DNA from: CAWJLS01 sp963843755
GTDB taxonomy: Bacteria; Acidobacteriota; Thermoanaerobaculia; Multivoradales; DATKCC01
Reading direction: 5' to 3'
Length of the DNA: 64,000 nucleotides
Assembly (NCBI GenBank): GCA_963843755.1
Contig: CAWJLS010000012.1
Coordinates: 124,001 to 188,000 of the forward strand
The notes beneath the pieces were generated by a model. The model was given only the letters and a program-made list of their open reading frames with translations, was not told the origin of the DNA and made no database searches. This document shows, one piece after another, positions 18,013 through 25,970 of this stretch (position 1 is its first letter; each line of letters starts with the position of its first letter). A program made the translations under genes and the position numbers.

Positions 18013-18864
18013 ATGCTCGTCTCGACCCACGATGCCCAGCTCCACTACGTCGTCCGGGGCGCCGGCCCGGCCTGCCTCGTCCTGTCGCTGGTCGGCACGG
18101 CGCCCTACGAGCGCCAGCTCCCGCCGGAGCTCGACGCGCACCTGCGCCTCGCCTTCGTCGACCCACGGGGCGGCGGCCGCTCGACCGGTCTGGCGAGCGA
18201 CCTCACCTTCGAGCGCCTGGCCGCCGACCTCGACGCCGTGCGTGAGGCGCTCGGCGCGGACCGCGTGCTGCTCTTCGGACATTCGATCGGCGGCATGCTG
18301 GCGCTCGAAGCGGCACGGCACCTGGGGAAGCGCGCGGCGGGGGTGATCGCCGTCGGCCTGCCGCCCCACGGCGACGTCGCGGCGCTCGGCGCAGAGGGCG
18401 AGCTCCGCTTCGCCGCCGAGGCGACCGAAGAGCGCCGAACGATCTTGCGCGACAACCTCGCGCGGCTGCCGGAGGGCGCCCCGCCAGGCGCCGTGATGTA
18501 CGCCCAGACGCCGCTCCGGTTCTTCGATCCGCGCTTCGATGCCGCGCCGCTGTTCGCCGGCGCCGAGGTCCGGCCCGAGCTCTTCGGCCGCGTCCTCGGC
18601 GAGCTCGCGCCGCCCTGGCGGGCCGACGGGGCGCTCGACGACCTCGGCGTGGCCGGCGTCCCGGTGCTCCTCCTCCACGGCCGCCACGACTACGTGGTGC
18701 CGGTCGGCTTCGCCGAGGAGCTCGCCGCCGCGCGACCCGCCACGACCCTGCGGATCTTCGAGCGGAGCGGCCACCAACCGTTCGTCGAGGAGCCCGCGGA
18801 GCTCGTCGCGGCGGTCGGAGAGTGGCTCGACCGCCAGGGGCTGCGCGCCGGCGAGACCCGGTAG
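18013..18864 (+). CDS. Alpha/beta hydrolase
   Basis: The open frame begins at 17773, but the ATG at 18013 follows a GGAGGCAGAGG ribosome-binding region and begins at the first strand of the fold (283 residues). The catalytic triad is clear: Ser91 in GHSIGG, Asp226 in HGRHDYVVP and His254 in RSGHQPFVEEP. The DPRGGGRS turn (50-57) is also typical, especially of proline-iminopeptidase-like members. No signal peptide is visible, so it is probably cytoplasmic. The substrate cannot be assigned. Confidence 0.9.
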   Translation: MLVSTHDAQLHYVVRGAGPACLVLSLVGTAPYERQLPPELDAHLRLAFVDPRGGGRSTGLASDLTFERLAADLDAVREALGADRVLLFGHSIGGMLALEAARHLGKRAAGVIAVGLPPHGDVAALGAEGELRFAAEATEERRTILRDNLARLPEGAPPGAVMYAQTPLRFFDPRFDAAPLFAGAEVRPELFGRVLGELAPPWRADGALDDLGVAGVPVLLLHGRHDYVVPVGFAEELAAARPATTLRIFERSGHQPFVEEPAELVAAVGEWLDRQGLRAGETR

Positions 18865-18917
18865 CTCTCCGCCGCCGAACGAAGAGCGGGCCGCGGCTCA
18901 CCACCGACAGGCCCGCA

Positions 18918-21017
18918 TCACGACCTGCGCCGCGCTTCGCCTCCGTCCAGCACCTCGCGGACCTTCCGGCTCAAGTCGTGGATCGAGTAGGGCTTGGGCA
19001 GGAACTGCGCCCTGTCTTCGAGCACGCCGTCGCGCAGGGCCGTGTCGTCGGTGTACCCCGAGGTGAAGAGAATCTGGATCTCCGGACGGAGCGTGCGGAC
19101 CTCCACCGCCAGCTCGGGCCCGCTCATTCCCGGAAGGACGACATCGGTCAGCAGGAGATCGACCGGCTCGGCGGTCGTCTTCAAGAGGCGGAGCGCGTCT
19201 TCCCCGGTGTTCGCCTCGAGCACCGAGTATCCCGCCGATCCGAGAATTCGCGCGGCCAGGTGGGCCACCGCCAGCTCGTCCTCGACGATCAAGACGGTCT
19301 CCGTTCCCTGGAGTGGCTCGTTGCGCTGGGTGCTCGGGTCCGGTCGCTTGGGCTCCTCGTCGCTCGGCAAGAGGATCGTGAACGTCGCTCCCGCTCCTGG
19401 CTCGCTCTCTACCGAAACGCTGCCGCCGCTCTGCCGCACGAGGCCGTCGACCATCGCCAGCCCCATGCCGGTACCACTGCCGGGCGCCTTGGTCGAGAAG
19501 AAGGGCTCGAAGATCTTCTCGAGCATCGGCCGGGCGATTCCGACCCCTGTGTCGCTGACGGCCAGCATCACGTAGCGCCCGGGTCGCAGGGTCGGATCGC
19601 CTTTCGTGTCGGACTCGCCGAGGCGCACGCTCCGGGTCTCGATGGTCACCGTTCCGCCGTCCGGCGTCGCGTCCCGAGCGTTCAGGACCAGGTTCAGCAG
19701 GGCCTGTTCGATCTGGCGGCGGTCGGCGCGAACGGTTCCGACGCCGCTCGCCAGGGTGACCACCAGCTCGAGCTGCTCTCCGAGCAGGCTGCGGAGCATC
19801 TCCCGGTCGCGCTCGACCAGGGCGTTCAAGTCGATGGCCTCGCGCCGCAGGATCTGCTGCCGCCCGACCGCCAGCAGTTGCCGGGTCAAGAGGGCGGCCC
19901 GTTCCCCGGCCTCCCGGATGTCCTCGAGATCCCGGCGCAACGGCTGGCCAGCCGGCAACCGGCCCAGGACGAGATCTGCCGTGCCGTTGATGACCGTGAG
20001 CAGATTGTTGAAGTCGTGCGCGACGCCGCCCGCCAGACGGCCGACCATCTCCATCTTCTCGGCCTGGACGATCCGTTCCTGGAGCTTCCTCTCCTCGGTG
20101 AGGTCACGCTCGACGACGACGAAGTGCGCGATCCCTTCGTCGGCGTCCCGCACCGGAGTGATCGTCTGGTCCTCGACGCAGGAGCTTCCGTCGCGGCGCC
20201 GTATCGTCACCTCGCCGCGCCAGACCGGGGCGGTGACCAGCGTCTCCAGCACCTCCCGGTAGAACCCGGTAGGATGCACGTCCGGGTCGGCCAGCTCCTG
20301 CAGCGTCATGCCGATCGCCTCGTCGCCGCCGTAGCCGCTCAAGTCGGAGAACGCGGGGTTGCTCCACTCGATCGCTCCCGCGGGGTCGGTGATGACCATG
20401 GCGCTAGCTGTCGAGCTCAGCGCGGCGGACTGAACCACGAGCTGTTGCTCGGCGCGTTTGCGGGCGCCGACGTCACTGATCGCTGCGCGCCAGACGCGCT
20501 GTCCGTCTCGCTCGGTCCCCAGCGCGGAGTCGACGCTCACCCAGACCGGCTCACCGTCGGCACGGGCAAGCCGGAGCTCGCATTCACACCTCCTCCCCGT
20601 TTCGAGCAGGACGCGGCGATGATGGTAGAAGGTGTCCTGATCCGCCGGCAGAATGAACTGGGTGACCGGCTTGCCGTTCAGCTCGCCGCGTTCGATCCCG
20701 AGCAGGTCCGAGACCGTCAGGTTCGACTCCAGGACGACGCCCTGGCGGTCGAGGCGGAGATATCCGACGGGAGCGACGTCGTAGAGGTCGAAGTATCGTG
20801 CCCGCGAGACCTCGAGCTCTTCGTGGGCACGCCGCAGCTCTTCATTCTGCATCTCGAGCTCGATCTCGTGGACCCGCAGCTCGTGGAGCAGCCGGCGGCT
20901 CTCGTCGGCCGACAGCTCGTCGAGGCTCAGCGGACGCGACGACGACGCCTCTTCCTGGGCCTGCCGCTCGGCGCGACGGCGAAGGTCCGGGTCGCTGGGC
21001 TGGTCGCGGTCGTTCAT
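18918..21017 (-). CDS. Hybrid PAS histidine kinase with C-terminal receiver
   Basis: The 699-residue soluble protein has an N-terminal coiled coil (about 25-70) with ELRVHEIELEMQNEELRRAHEEL. Two PAS domains follow (about 70-190 and 195-315), then an HDFNN phosphoacceptor box with His334, a HATPase domain with DTGVG (about 490) and GTGMGLA (about 515-521), and a receiver domain (about 574-695). Receiver residues are Asp580, phosphoacceptor Asp625 and Lys675. The HDFNN type of H-box is common in cytoplasmic hybrid kinases. Its ATG overlaps the stop of the CheB-CheR gene, so the two are coupled. No separate response regulator or output gene is adjacent, so the downstream target is unknown. Confidence 0.95.
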   Translation of the reverse strand: MNDRDQPSDPDLRRRAERQAQEEASSSRPLSLDELSADESRRLLHELRVHEIELEMQNEELRRAHEELEVSRARYFDLYDVAPVGYLRLDRQGVVLESNLTVSDLLGIERGELNGKPVTQFILPADQDTFYHHRRVLLETGRRCECELRLARADGEPVWVSVDSALGTERDGQRVWRAAISDVGARKRAEQQLVVQSAALSSTASAMVITDPAGAIEWSNPAFSDLSGYGGDEAIGMTLQELADPDVHPTGFYREVLETLVTAPVWRGEVTIRRRDGSSCVEDQTITPVRDADEGIAHFVVVERDLTEERKLQERIVQAEKMEMVGRLAGGVAHDFNNLLTVINGTADLVLGRLPAGQPLRRDLEDIREAGERAALLTRQLLAVGRQQILRREAIDLNALVERDREMLRSLLGEQLELVVTLASGVGTVRADRRQIEQALLNLVLNARDATPDGGTVTIETRSVRLGESDTKGDPTLRPGRYVMLAVSDTGVGIARPMLEKIFEPFFSTKAPGSGTGMGLAMVDGLVRQSGGSVSVESEPGAGATFTILLPSDEEPKRPDPSTQRNEPLQGTETVLIVEDELAVAHLAARILGSAGYSVLEANTGEDALRLLKTTAEPVDLLLTDVVLPGMSGPELAVEVRTLRPEIQILFTSGYTDDTALRDGVLEDRAQFLPKPYSIHDLSRKVREVLDGGEARRRS

Positions 21018-23977
21018 GGGTCCGGTGTCGGGGCGAGCCGCTCGGTGGTGGCGACGCCGTAGAGGGCGCCCGATCCGTCGACCAGAGCGCTGGCGGTGAC
21101 CAGGACCTCCAGCACGTCGCCGCTCTTGGACACTCGCCGGGCGTGGTAGGGCGCCACGGCCACGGGGTTTCCCGTGGCATCGAAGGGCGGGATCTCCAGC
21201 TCGCGCGCATCCTCCGGCAGCAGCCGCGAGAAGCTCATCGCGAGCGCCTCCGTCTCGCTCCAGCCGTAGAGCCGCGTCGCGCCGGAGTTCCAGGCGAGGA
21301 TCCGTCCGTCGAGACCGTGGACGACGAGGGCGTCATAGGCATCGCGCACCACCACGGCCAGCCGGCGTAGGGATTCGCCTTCCTCGGCCGCCTCGAGCGC
21401 CTGCTTCAGGTCGGTGATGTCGAAGAACGTCAGCACCGCGCCTTCGATGACGTTGTTGAGCGTCCGGTACGGACGGATCCGTAGCAGGTACCAAGCTCCG
21501 TCCTTGGTCTGCACCTCGAGCTCCGACGGCGAGAGCGTCTCCAGGACTCGCTTGACGTCCTCCACCAGACGGTCGTACCCGGCCAGGTTGGAGACGATGT
21601 GGTCCACCGGCCGCCCGATGTCGCCCGGAATCAGGTTGAGAACTTGGGTGATGGCGGGCGTGAAGCGCAGAATGTTGAGCTCGTGGTCGAGGAAGATGGT
21701 GCCGATGCCGGTGCCGGCCAGCAGGTTGACCATGTCGTTGTTGGCCTGGGAGAGGTCTCGTACCCGCTGCTCGAGCTCGGTGTTGACCGTCGCCAGCTCT
21801 TCGTTGACCGATTGCAGCTCCTCCTTCGAGGTTTCGAGCTCTTCGTTGGTCGACTGCAGCTCCTCGTTCAGGGACTGGAGCTCCTCGTTGGCGGCGTTGA
21901 GCTCTTCGTTGGAGGTCTCCATGGCCTCCAGCGCCGCCTGGAGGTACTCCTCCTTGGCGCGTAGCGCTCCGCGCAGCTCCTCGACGCGGGCGTCGGCGCC
22001 CTCGGCCTCGGCGCCGGTCTCGCCGATCTCCGTCGTGGGCGCCGGCGGGGCCTCGGACAGCTCCTCGAAGGTGACCAGGAAGAGGGGCGCCTCCGACGCC
22101 TCCTCAACCGGAGAGACGACGAGATCGACCGTCGCGAGGTCGCCGTTGGTCCGGATCCGGAGGCGCGACAGCCGAACCGGCTCGCGACTCACGCTGGCCT
22201 TGCGCAGCGCGATCGTCAGGTGAGGTTGGAACCCCTCCTTGGCCATCCCGAGCACGTTCATCTCGGCTTCGCCCGGCGTCGGCTCGAGAAACCGGCCGGT
22301 GCGGCCGTGGAGAAAGTAGATGGTGCCCCGTGCGTCGACCAGGGCGCCCGGCGGCGCGTACTCTCGGAGCAGGGCCCGCTCGGTCAGCTCCCGCGATCTG
22401 GGCTGCCCGAACCTCCTCTCCTTCCGCGCGTCGAGCGTCAGCGACCGAGGCACGCCCCCCTGCCACAGGAACCCTCCGAACCCTCGGCGAGGGCCACCGC
22501 CGGTCGCGGCCAGGCTGCGATAGATCTTCATCTTCGCGTCCAGCGGCGCGAAGAGGTCGCTCGCCTGACCGATCGTCTCGGAGGTTCCCAGGACCAGGAA
22601 CCCGCCCGGGTTCAGGGCGTAGTGGAACAGCGAGAGGACCCGCTTCTGCAGGTCGCTCTCGAGATAGATCAGCAGATTGCGGCAACTGATCAAGTCCAAC
22701 CGCGAGAAGGGCGGGTCGCGGATCAGGTCCTGCTCGGAGAAGATCAGCAGGTCGCGGATCTCCTTGGCGATCCTGAAGGTCGCGCTCTCCGGCTGGCGTT
22801 CGAAGAACCGCGCCAACCTGTCGCTCGACAGGTCGCTCGAGATGCTGGAGGGGAAGAGACCGGCGCGCGCGTGCTCGAGGGCCACGGGGTCGATGTCGGT
22901 GGCGAAGATCGTCGGCTTGGCCACCATCTGGCAAGCCTCCATGCGCTCCCGCAGCAAGATGGCGATCGAAAAAGCCTCCTCTCCGGTCGAGCAACCGGGC
23001 ACCCAGATCCTGACCGGCTCGGCCGCGCCCTCTGTGCGGAGGAGCCGCGGAATCACCTCGCTCTCGAGCGCCTCGAACATCCCGCCATCGCGGAAGAAGT
23101 GCGTCACGCCGATCAGCAGGTCGCGGAAGAGCGCATCGACCTCGGCCGGGGACTGCCGCAGCCGCTGGACGTAGGAGGCGATGGTCTCGATCTGTTCCAC
23201 CGCCATGCGGCGCTCGATCCGGCGCAGGATGGTCTTGCGCTTGTACTGAGAGAAGTCGTGCCCGGTCTGCCGGCGGAGGAGCACGAAGATCTTCTCCAGG
23301 ACGCCTGCCTCGGCCCGCGAGACGACGGTCGCGTCCGTCCGCGGGGCTCGCCCGAACGCGCGGGACAGGTATGCGAGGAGCTGAGCCGGGATCTCGGCCG
23401 GTGCCAGAACGTAGTCGACCACGCCGGTGGCGACGGCGTTGCGCGGCATACCCTCGAACTCGGCGGTCTCCGGAGACTGGGCGATCGTCAGGCCGCCCTC
23501 GCCCTTGATCGCCCGTAGCCCCAAGGCTCCGTCGCTCCCGGTTCCGGAGAGCACGATGCCGATCGCTTGCTCGTGGCGATCCTCGGCCAGGGAGCGGAAG
23601 AACAGGTCGATCGGCAGCCGGTTGCCGCGCGGCGTGGTCGGCTCCCGCAGGTGGAAGCTGCCTTCGCTGAACGTCATCTCCCGATTGGGCGGGATGACGT
23701 ACACGCAGTTGGGCTCGGCCGCCATCCCGTCCGCGACCTCGAAAGCCCGCATGCGCGTGCAGCGCCCGACGAGCTCGGTGAGCAGGCTCTTGTGGTCGGG
23801 AGCGAGGTGCTGCACCAGCACCACCGCGAGGCCCGGCCGAGAGTCCGGCGGCATGGCCGCGACCAACGCCTCGAAGGCCGCCAGCCCACCGGCTGATGCG
23901 CCGACGCCGACGACGGGGAATCGCTGGTCCTTCGCTCGGTCGCGGCGACTGGCCGAGGTCCGCTTCGGTTTCGCCAT
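21014..23977 (-). CDS. CheB-CheR fusion protein with coiled coil and PAS domains
   Basis: I place the start at 23977 (MAKPKR, 987 residues); an upstream in-frame extension to 24082 is less likely. An N-terminal CheB methylesterase domain without receiver has the triad Ser28 (GASAGG), His57 (QHL) and Asp149 (GTGSDG). A CheR methyltransferase domain follows (about 225-480) with the SAM-binding WVPGCSTGEEAFSIA and FATDIDP motifs. A PAS-like region is followed by a long heptad coiled coil of NEEL-type repeats (about 660-740) and two PAS domains. There is no kinase domain. Such fusions usually act in sensory circuits rather than classical chemotaxis, and no chemoreceptor lies nearby. The partner kinase is the coupled downstream gene. 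Confidence 0.93.
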   Translation of the reverse strand: MAKPKRTSASRRDRAKDQRFPVVGVGASAGGLAAFEALVAAMPPDSRPGLAVVLVQHLAPDHKSLLTELVGRCTRMRAFEVADGMAAEPNCVYVIPPNREMTFSEGSFHLREPTTPRGNRLPIDLFFRSLAEDRHEQAIGIVLSGTGSDGALGLRAIKGEGGLTIAQSPETAEFEGMPRNAVATGVVDYVLAPAEIPAQLLAYLSRAFGRAPRTDATVVSRAEAGVLEKIFVLLRRQTGHDFSQYKRKTILRRIERRMAVEQIETIASYVQRLRQSPAEVDALFRDLLIGVTHFFRDGGMFEALESEVIPRLLRTEGAAEPVRIWVPGCSTGEEAFSIAILLRERMEACQMVAKPTIFATDIDPVALEHARAGLFPSSISSDLSSDRLARFFERQPESATFRIAKEIRDLLIFSEQDLIRDPPFSRLDLISCRNLLIYLESDLQKRVLSLFHYALNPGGFLVLGTSETIGQASDLFAPLDAKMKIYRSLAATGGGPRRGFGGFLWQGGVPRSLTLDARKERRFGQPRSRELTERALLREYAPPGALVDARGTIYFLHGRTGRFLEPTPGEAEMNVLGMAKEGFQPHLTIALRKASVSREPVRLSRLRIRTNGDLATVDLVVSPVEEASEAPLFLVTFEELSEAPPAPTTEIGETGAEAEGADARVEELRGALRAKEEYLQAALEAMETSNEELNAANEELQSLNEELQSTNEELETSKEELQSVNEELATVNTELEQRVRDLSQANNDMVNLLAGTGIGTIFLDHELNILRFTPAITQVLNLIPGDIGRPVDHIVSNLAGYDRLVEDVKRVLETLSPSELEVQTKDGAWYLLRIRPYRTLNNVIEGAVLTFFDITDLKQALEAAEEGESLRRLAVVVRDAYDALVVHGLDGRILAWNSGATRLYGWSETEALAMSFSRLLPEDARELEIPPFDATGNPVAVAPYHARRVSKSGDVLEVLVTASALVDGSGALYGVATTERLAPTPDP

Positions 23978-24159
23978 GCTTGGCCTTGCTGATCTCTCGA
24001 GAGAACAACCCAATACTGTCATGATACACGACCGGCGGGACGGCCGGCCGTCTCCGCCGGAGCGCCCGCCACGGACCGTCACGGGCTGCCCGCAGAGCCG
24101 TCGAGAACGACGCCCGGCCGAGGTTGACGCGGACGGAGCACGGTGCTACCTTGGCGACT

Positions 24160-24179
24160 CGGAATGAACGTTCATTCCG
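24160..24179. promoter_or_regulatory. TetR operator, copy 1 (20-bp perfect palindrome)
   Basis: CGGAATGAACGTTCATTCCG is a perfect palindrome 16 bp before the TetR gene start. An identical copy lies at 24810-24829 ahead of the aldo/keto reductase gene. Autoregulation by the TetR protein between them is the natural reading. Confidence 0.85.
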
Positions 24180-24195
24180 CACCTCGGACGCCCCC

Positions 24196-24771
24196 ATGAC
24201 CGACGAGCTGACCGACAAGCAGCACGCCATCCTGGACGCCACCCTCGCGCTGGTCGGCGAGCGCGGCTTCCACGGCACGCCGATGTCGGCGATCGCCGAG
24301 CAGGCGGGGGTCGGAGCCGGCACGATCTACCGCTACTACGAGAGCAAGGAGGCTCTGATCAACGCCCTGTACCGTCGCGAGAAGGGGCGCGTGAACGCGG
24401 CCATCCTGGAGGGCTACGTCCCGGCCATGCCGGTGCGCGAGGCGCTCGCCCTGATCTGGAACAACGCGCTGGCGACCCGCGCCTGCCAGGACAGCCAGTT
24501 CCGCTTCCTCGATCAGTACTACAACTCGCCGTTCCCGGGCGACGACGCCGGCACCGTCCGCCACGAGATGATGTCGCCGTACGTCGAGCTGATCGAGCGC
24601 GGCATCCGGAACGGCGTGCTCCGCGACCTGCCGCCGGCGGTGGTCCTCTCCATGCTGCTCGGCCCGCTCGGCCACCTGACCGTCGCCAACCGCCTGGGAG
24701 ACATCGACCTCGACCCCGAGCTGTCGCGCACGGCGTTCGAGGCGGTCTGGGAGAGCATCAGCGTCCGCTGA
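24196..24771 (+). CDS. TetR/AcrR family transcriptional regulator
   Basis: The frame is open from 24124, but that start would place the operator inside the gene. The ATG at 24196 gives a normal 191-residue TetR protein. The helix-turn-helix spans about residues 10-55 (AILDATLALVGERGFHGTPM, then AGVGAGTIYRYYESKEAL). The C-terminal ligand domain is unremarkable and the inducer unknown. Identical 20-bp palindromes precede this gene and the downstream aldo/keto reductase gene, so it probably represses both and responds to a carbonyl or redox-type signal; the signal is inference. Confidence 0.93.
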   Translation: MTDELTDKQHAILDATLALVGERGFHGTPMSAIAEQAGVGAGTIYRYYESKEALINALYRREKGRVNAAILEGYVPAMPVREALALIWNNALATRACQDSQFRFLDQYYNSPFPGDDAGTVRHEMMSPYVELIERGIRNGVLRDLPPAVVLSMLLGPLGHLTVANRLGDIDLDPELSRTAFEAVWESISVR

Positions 24772-24809
24772 ACCCGCAACCAGCAGGACTCTTTTTTTCG
24801 ACCCACAAC

Positions 24810-24829
24810 CGGAATGAACGTTCATTCCG
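24810..24829. promoter_or_regulatory. TetR operator, copy 2 (20-bp perfect palindrome)
   Basis: CGGAATGAACGTTCATTCCG is identical to the copy at 24160-24179. It lies 22 bp ahead of the aldo/keto reductase start and just before its AAAGGAG ribosome-binding site, so a bound repressor would block the promoter or the leader. Confidence 0.85.
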
Positions 24830-24851
24830 ATCAACTCCAAAGGAGACCCCC

Positions 24852-25883
24852 ATGCAGTATCTTCCCCTCGGCCGGACCGGCCTCTACGTATCGCGCCTCT
24901 GCCTCGGAACGATGACGTTCTCCGAAGTGGATTCCCAGTTCGCACGACTGATCGGCGGCACCGGTCAGGACGTCGCCGACCGGATGGTCGGTGCCGCCCT
25001 CGACGCGGGCGTCAACTTCTTCGACACCGCCAACCTCTACAGCATGGGCACCGCGGAGACGATGCTCGGCAAGGCGCTGGGCACCCGCCGCAAGGACGCC
25101 ATCGTCGCGACCAAGGTCTACTTCCCGTTCGGCACCGGCATCAACGACGCCGGCACCAGCCGCCTCGCCATCCTGCGCGAGGTCGAGGACAGCCTGACCC
25201 GCCTGGGGACCGACTGGATCGACCTCTACCAGGTGCACTCCTTCGACCGGACGACGCCGCTCGAAGAGACTCTGCGGGCGCTCGACGACTGCGTCCGCCA
25301 GGGCAAGGTGCGCTACATCGGCCTGTCGAACTTCGCCGCCTGGCAGATCGCCCACGCCGACGGCCTGGCGCGCCGGATGGGAACCGAGCGCTTCGCCTCG
25401 GTCCAGGCCTACTACTCCTTGGCCGGCCGGGAGCTCGAGCGCGAGATCCTGCCGGCGGTGCGCGAGCTCGGCCTCGGAGTGATGGTCTGGAGCCCTCTGG
25501 CGGGCGGCTACCTGTCGGGCAAGTTCACCGGCACCGCGGCGGGAGAAGGACGGCGTGACACTTTCGACTTCCCGCCGGTGGACCGCCCCAAGGCCGATGC
25601 GATCGTCGGCGTCCTGCGCGAGATCGCCGGGCGCCACGACGCCTCGCCGGCCCGTGTCGCCCTGGCCTGGCTCCTCCACCAGGACGGGGTCACCAGCGTC
25701 ATCCTCGGCGCCCGCAAGATCGAGCAGCTCGAGGACAACCTCCAGGCGGCCGACCTCGCGCTCGACACCGAGGAGCTGGCGGCGCTCGACGAGGCCAGCC
25801 GGCTCACCCCGGAGTACCCGGGCTGGTTCGTGCCGGCAGTGCGCGGCCAGGACATGTTCAGCCGCTGGCGGGAGATCGCCTGA
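24852..25883 (+). CDS. Aldo/keto reductase
   Basis: The 343-residue protein has the catalytic tetrad of the family: Asp58 and Tyr63 (FFDTANLYSMG), Lys88 (ATKVYF) and His129 (LYQVHSFD). It also has the QGKVRYIGLSN strand and a C-terminal NADPH-binding segment (VTSVILGARKIEQLEDNL). It resembles the tas/YajO-like group of NADPH-dependent reductases for aldehydes and ketones. A good AAAGGAG site precedes the ATG. The upstream palindrome, shared with the TetR gene, indicates repression by that regulator. Substrate unknown. Confidence 0.95.
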   Translation: MQYLPLGRTGLYVSRLCLGTMTFSEVDSQFARLIGGTGQDVADRMVGAALDAGVNFFDTANLYSMGTAETMLGKALGTRRKDAIVATKVYFPFGTGINDAGTSRLAILREVEDSLTRLGTDWIDLYQVHSFDRTTPLEETLRALDDCVRQGKVRYIGLSNFAAWQIAHADGLARRMGTERFASVQAYYSLAGRELEREILPAVRELGLGVMVWSPLAGGYLSGKFTGTAAGEGRRDTFDFPPVDRPKADAIVGVLREIAGRHDASPARVALAWLLHQDGVTSVILGARKIEQLEDNLQAADLALDTEELAALDEASRLTPEYPGWFVPAVRGQDMFSRWREIA

Positions 25884-25908
25884 CCCTGCTCCGCGAGGAG
25901 CCGAACGA

Positions 25909-25938
25909 CCGCCGGCCGGCCATCCGGTCGGCCGGCGG
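25909..25938. terminator. Bidirectional hairpin between convergent genes
   Basis: A 10-bp perfect stem CCGCCGGCCG (25909-25918) / CGGCCGGCGG (25929-25938) with a 10-nt loop lies 26 nt after the reductase stop and 33 nt from the stop of the converging propeller kinase gene. Confidence 0.65.
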
Positions 25939-25970
25939 CGGGCTGGTCCGGATGCCCTCCCTCTCCCGGC

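Noticed and set aside
24780..24800. T-run after the TetR gene as an intrinsic terminator
   Set aside because: Seven T residues are present but no convincing stem precedes them; the next operator follows at once.
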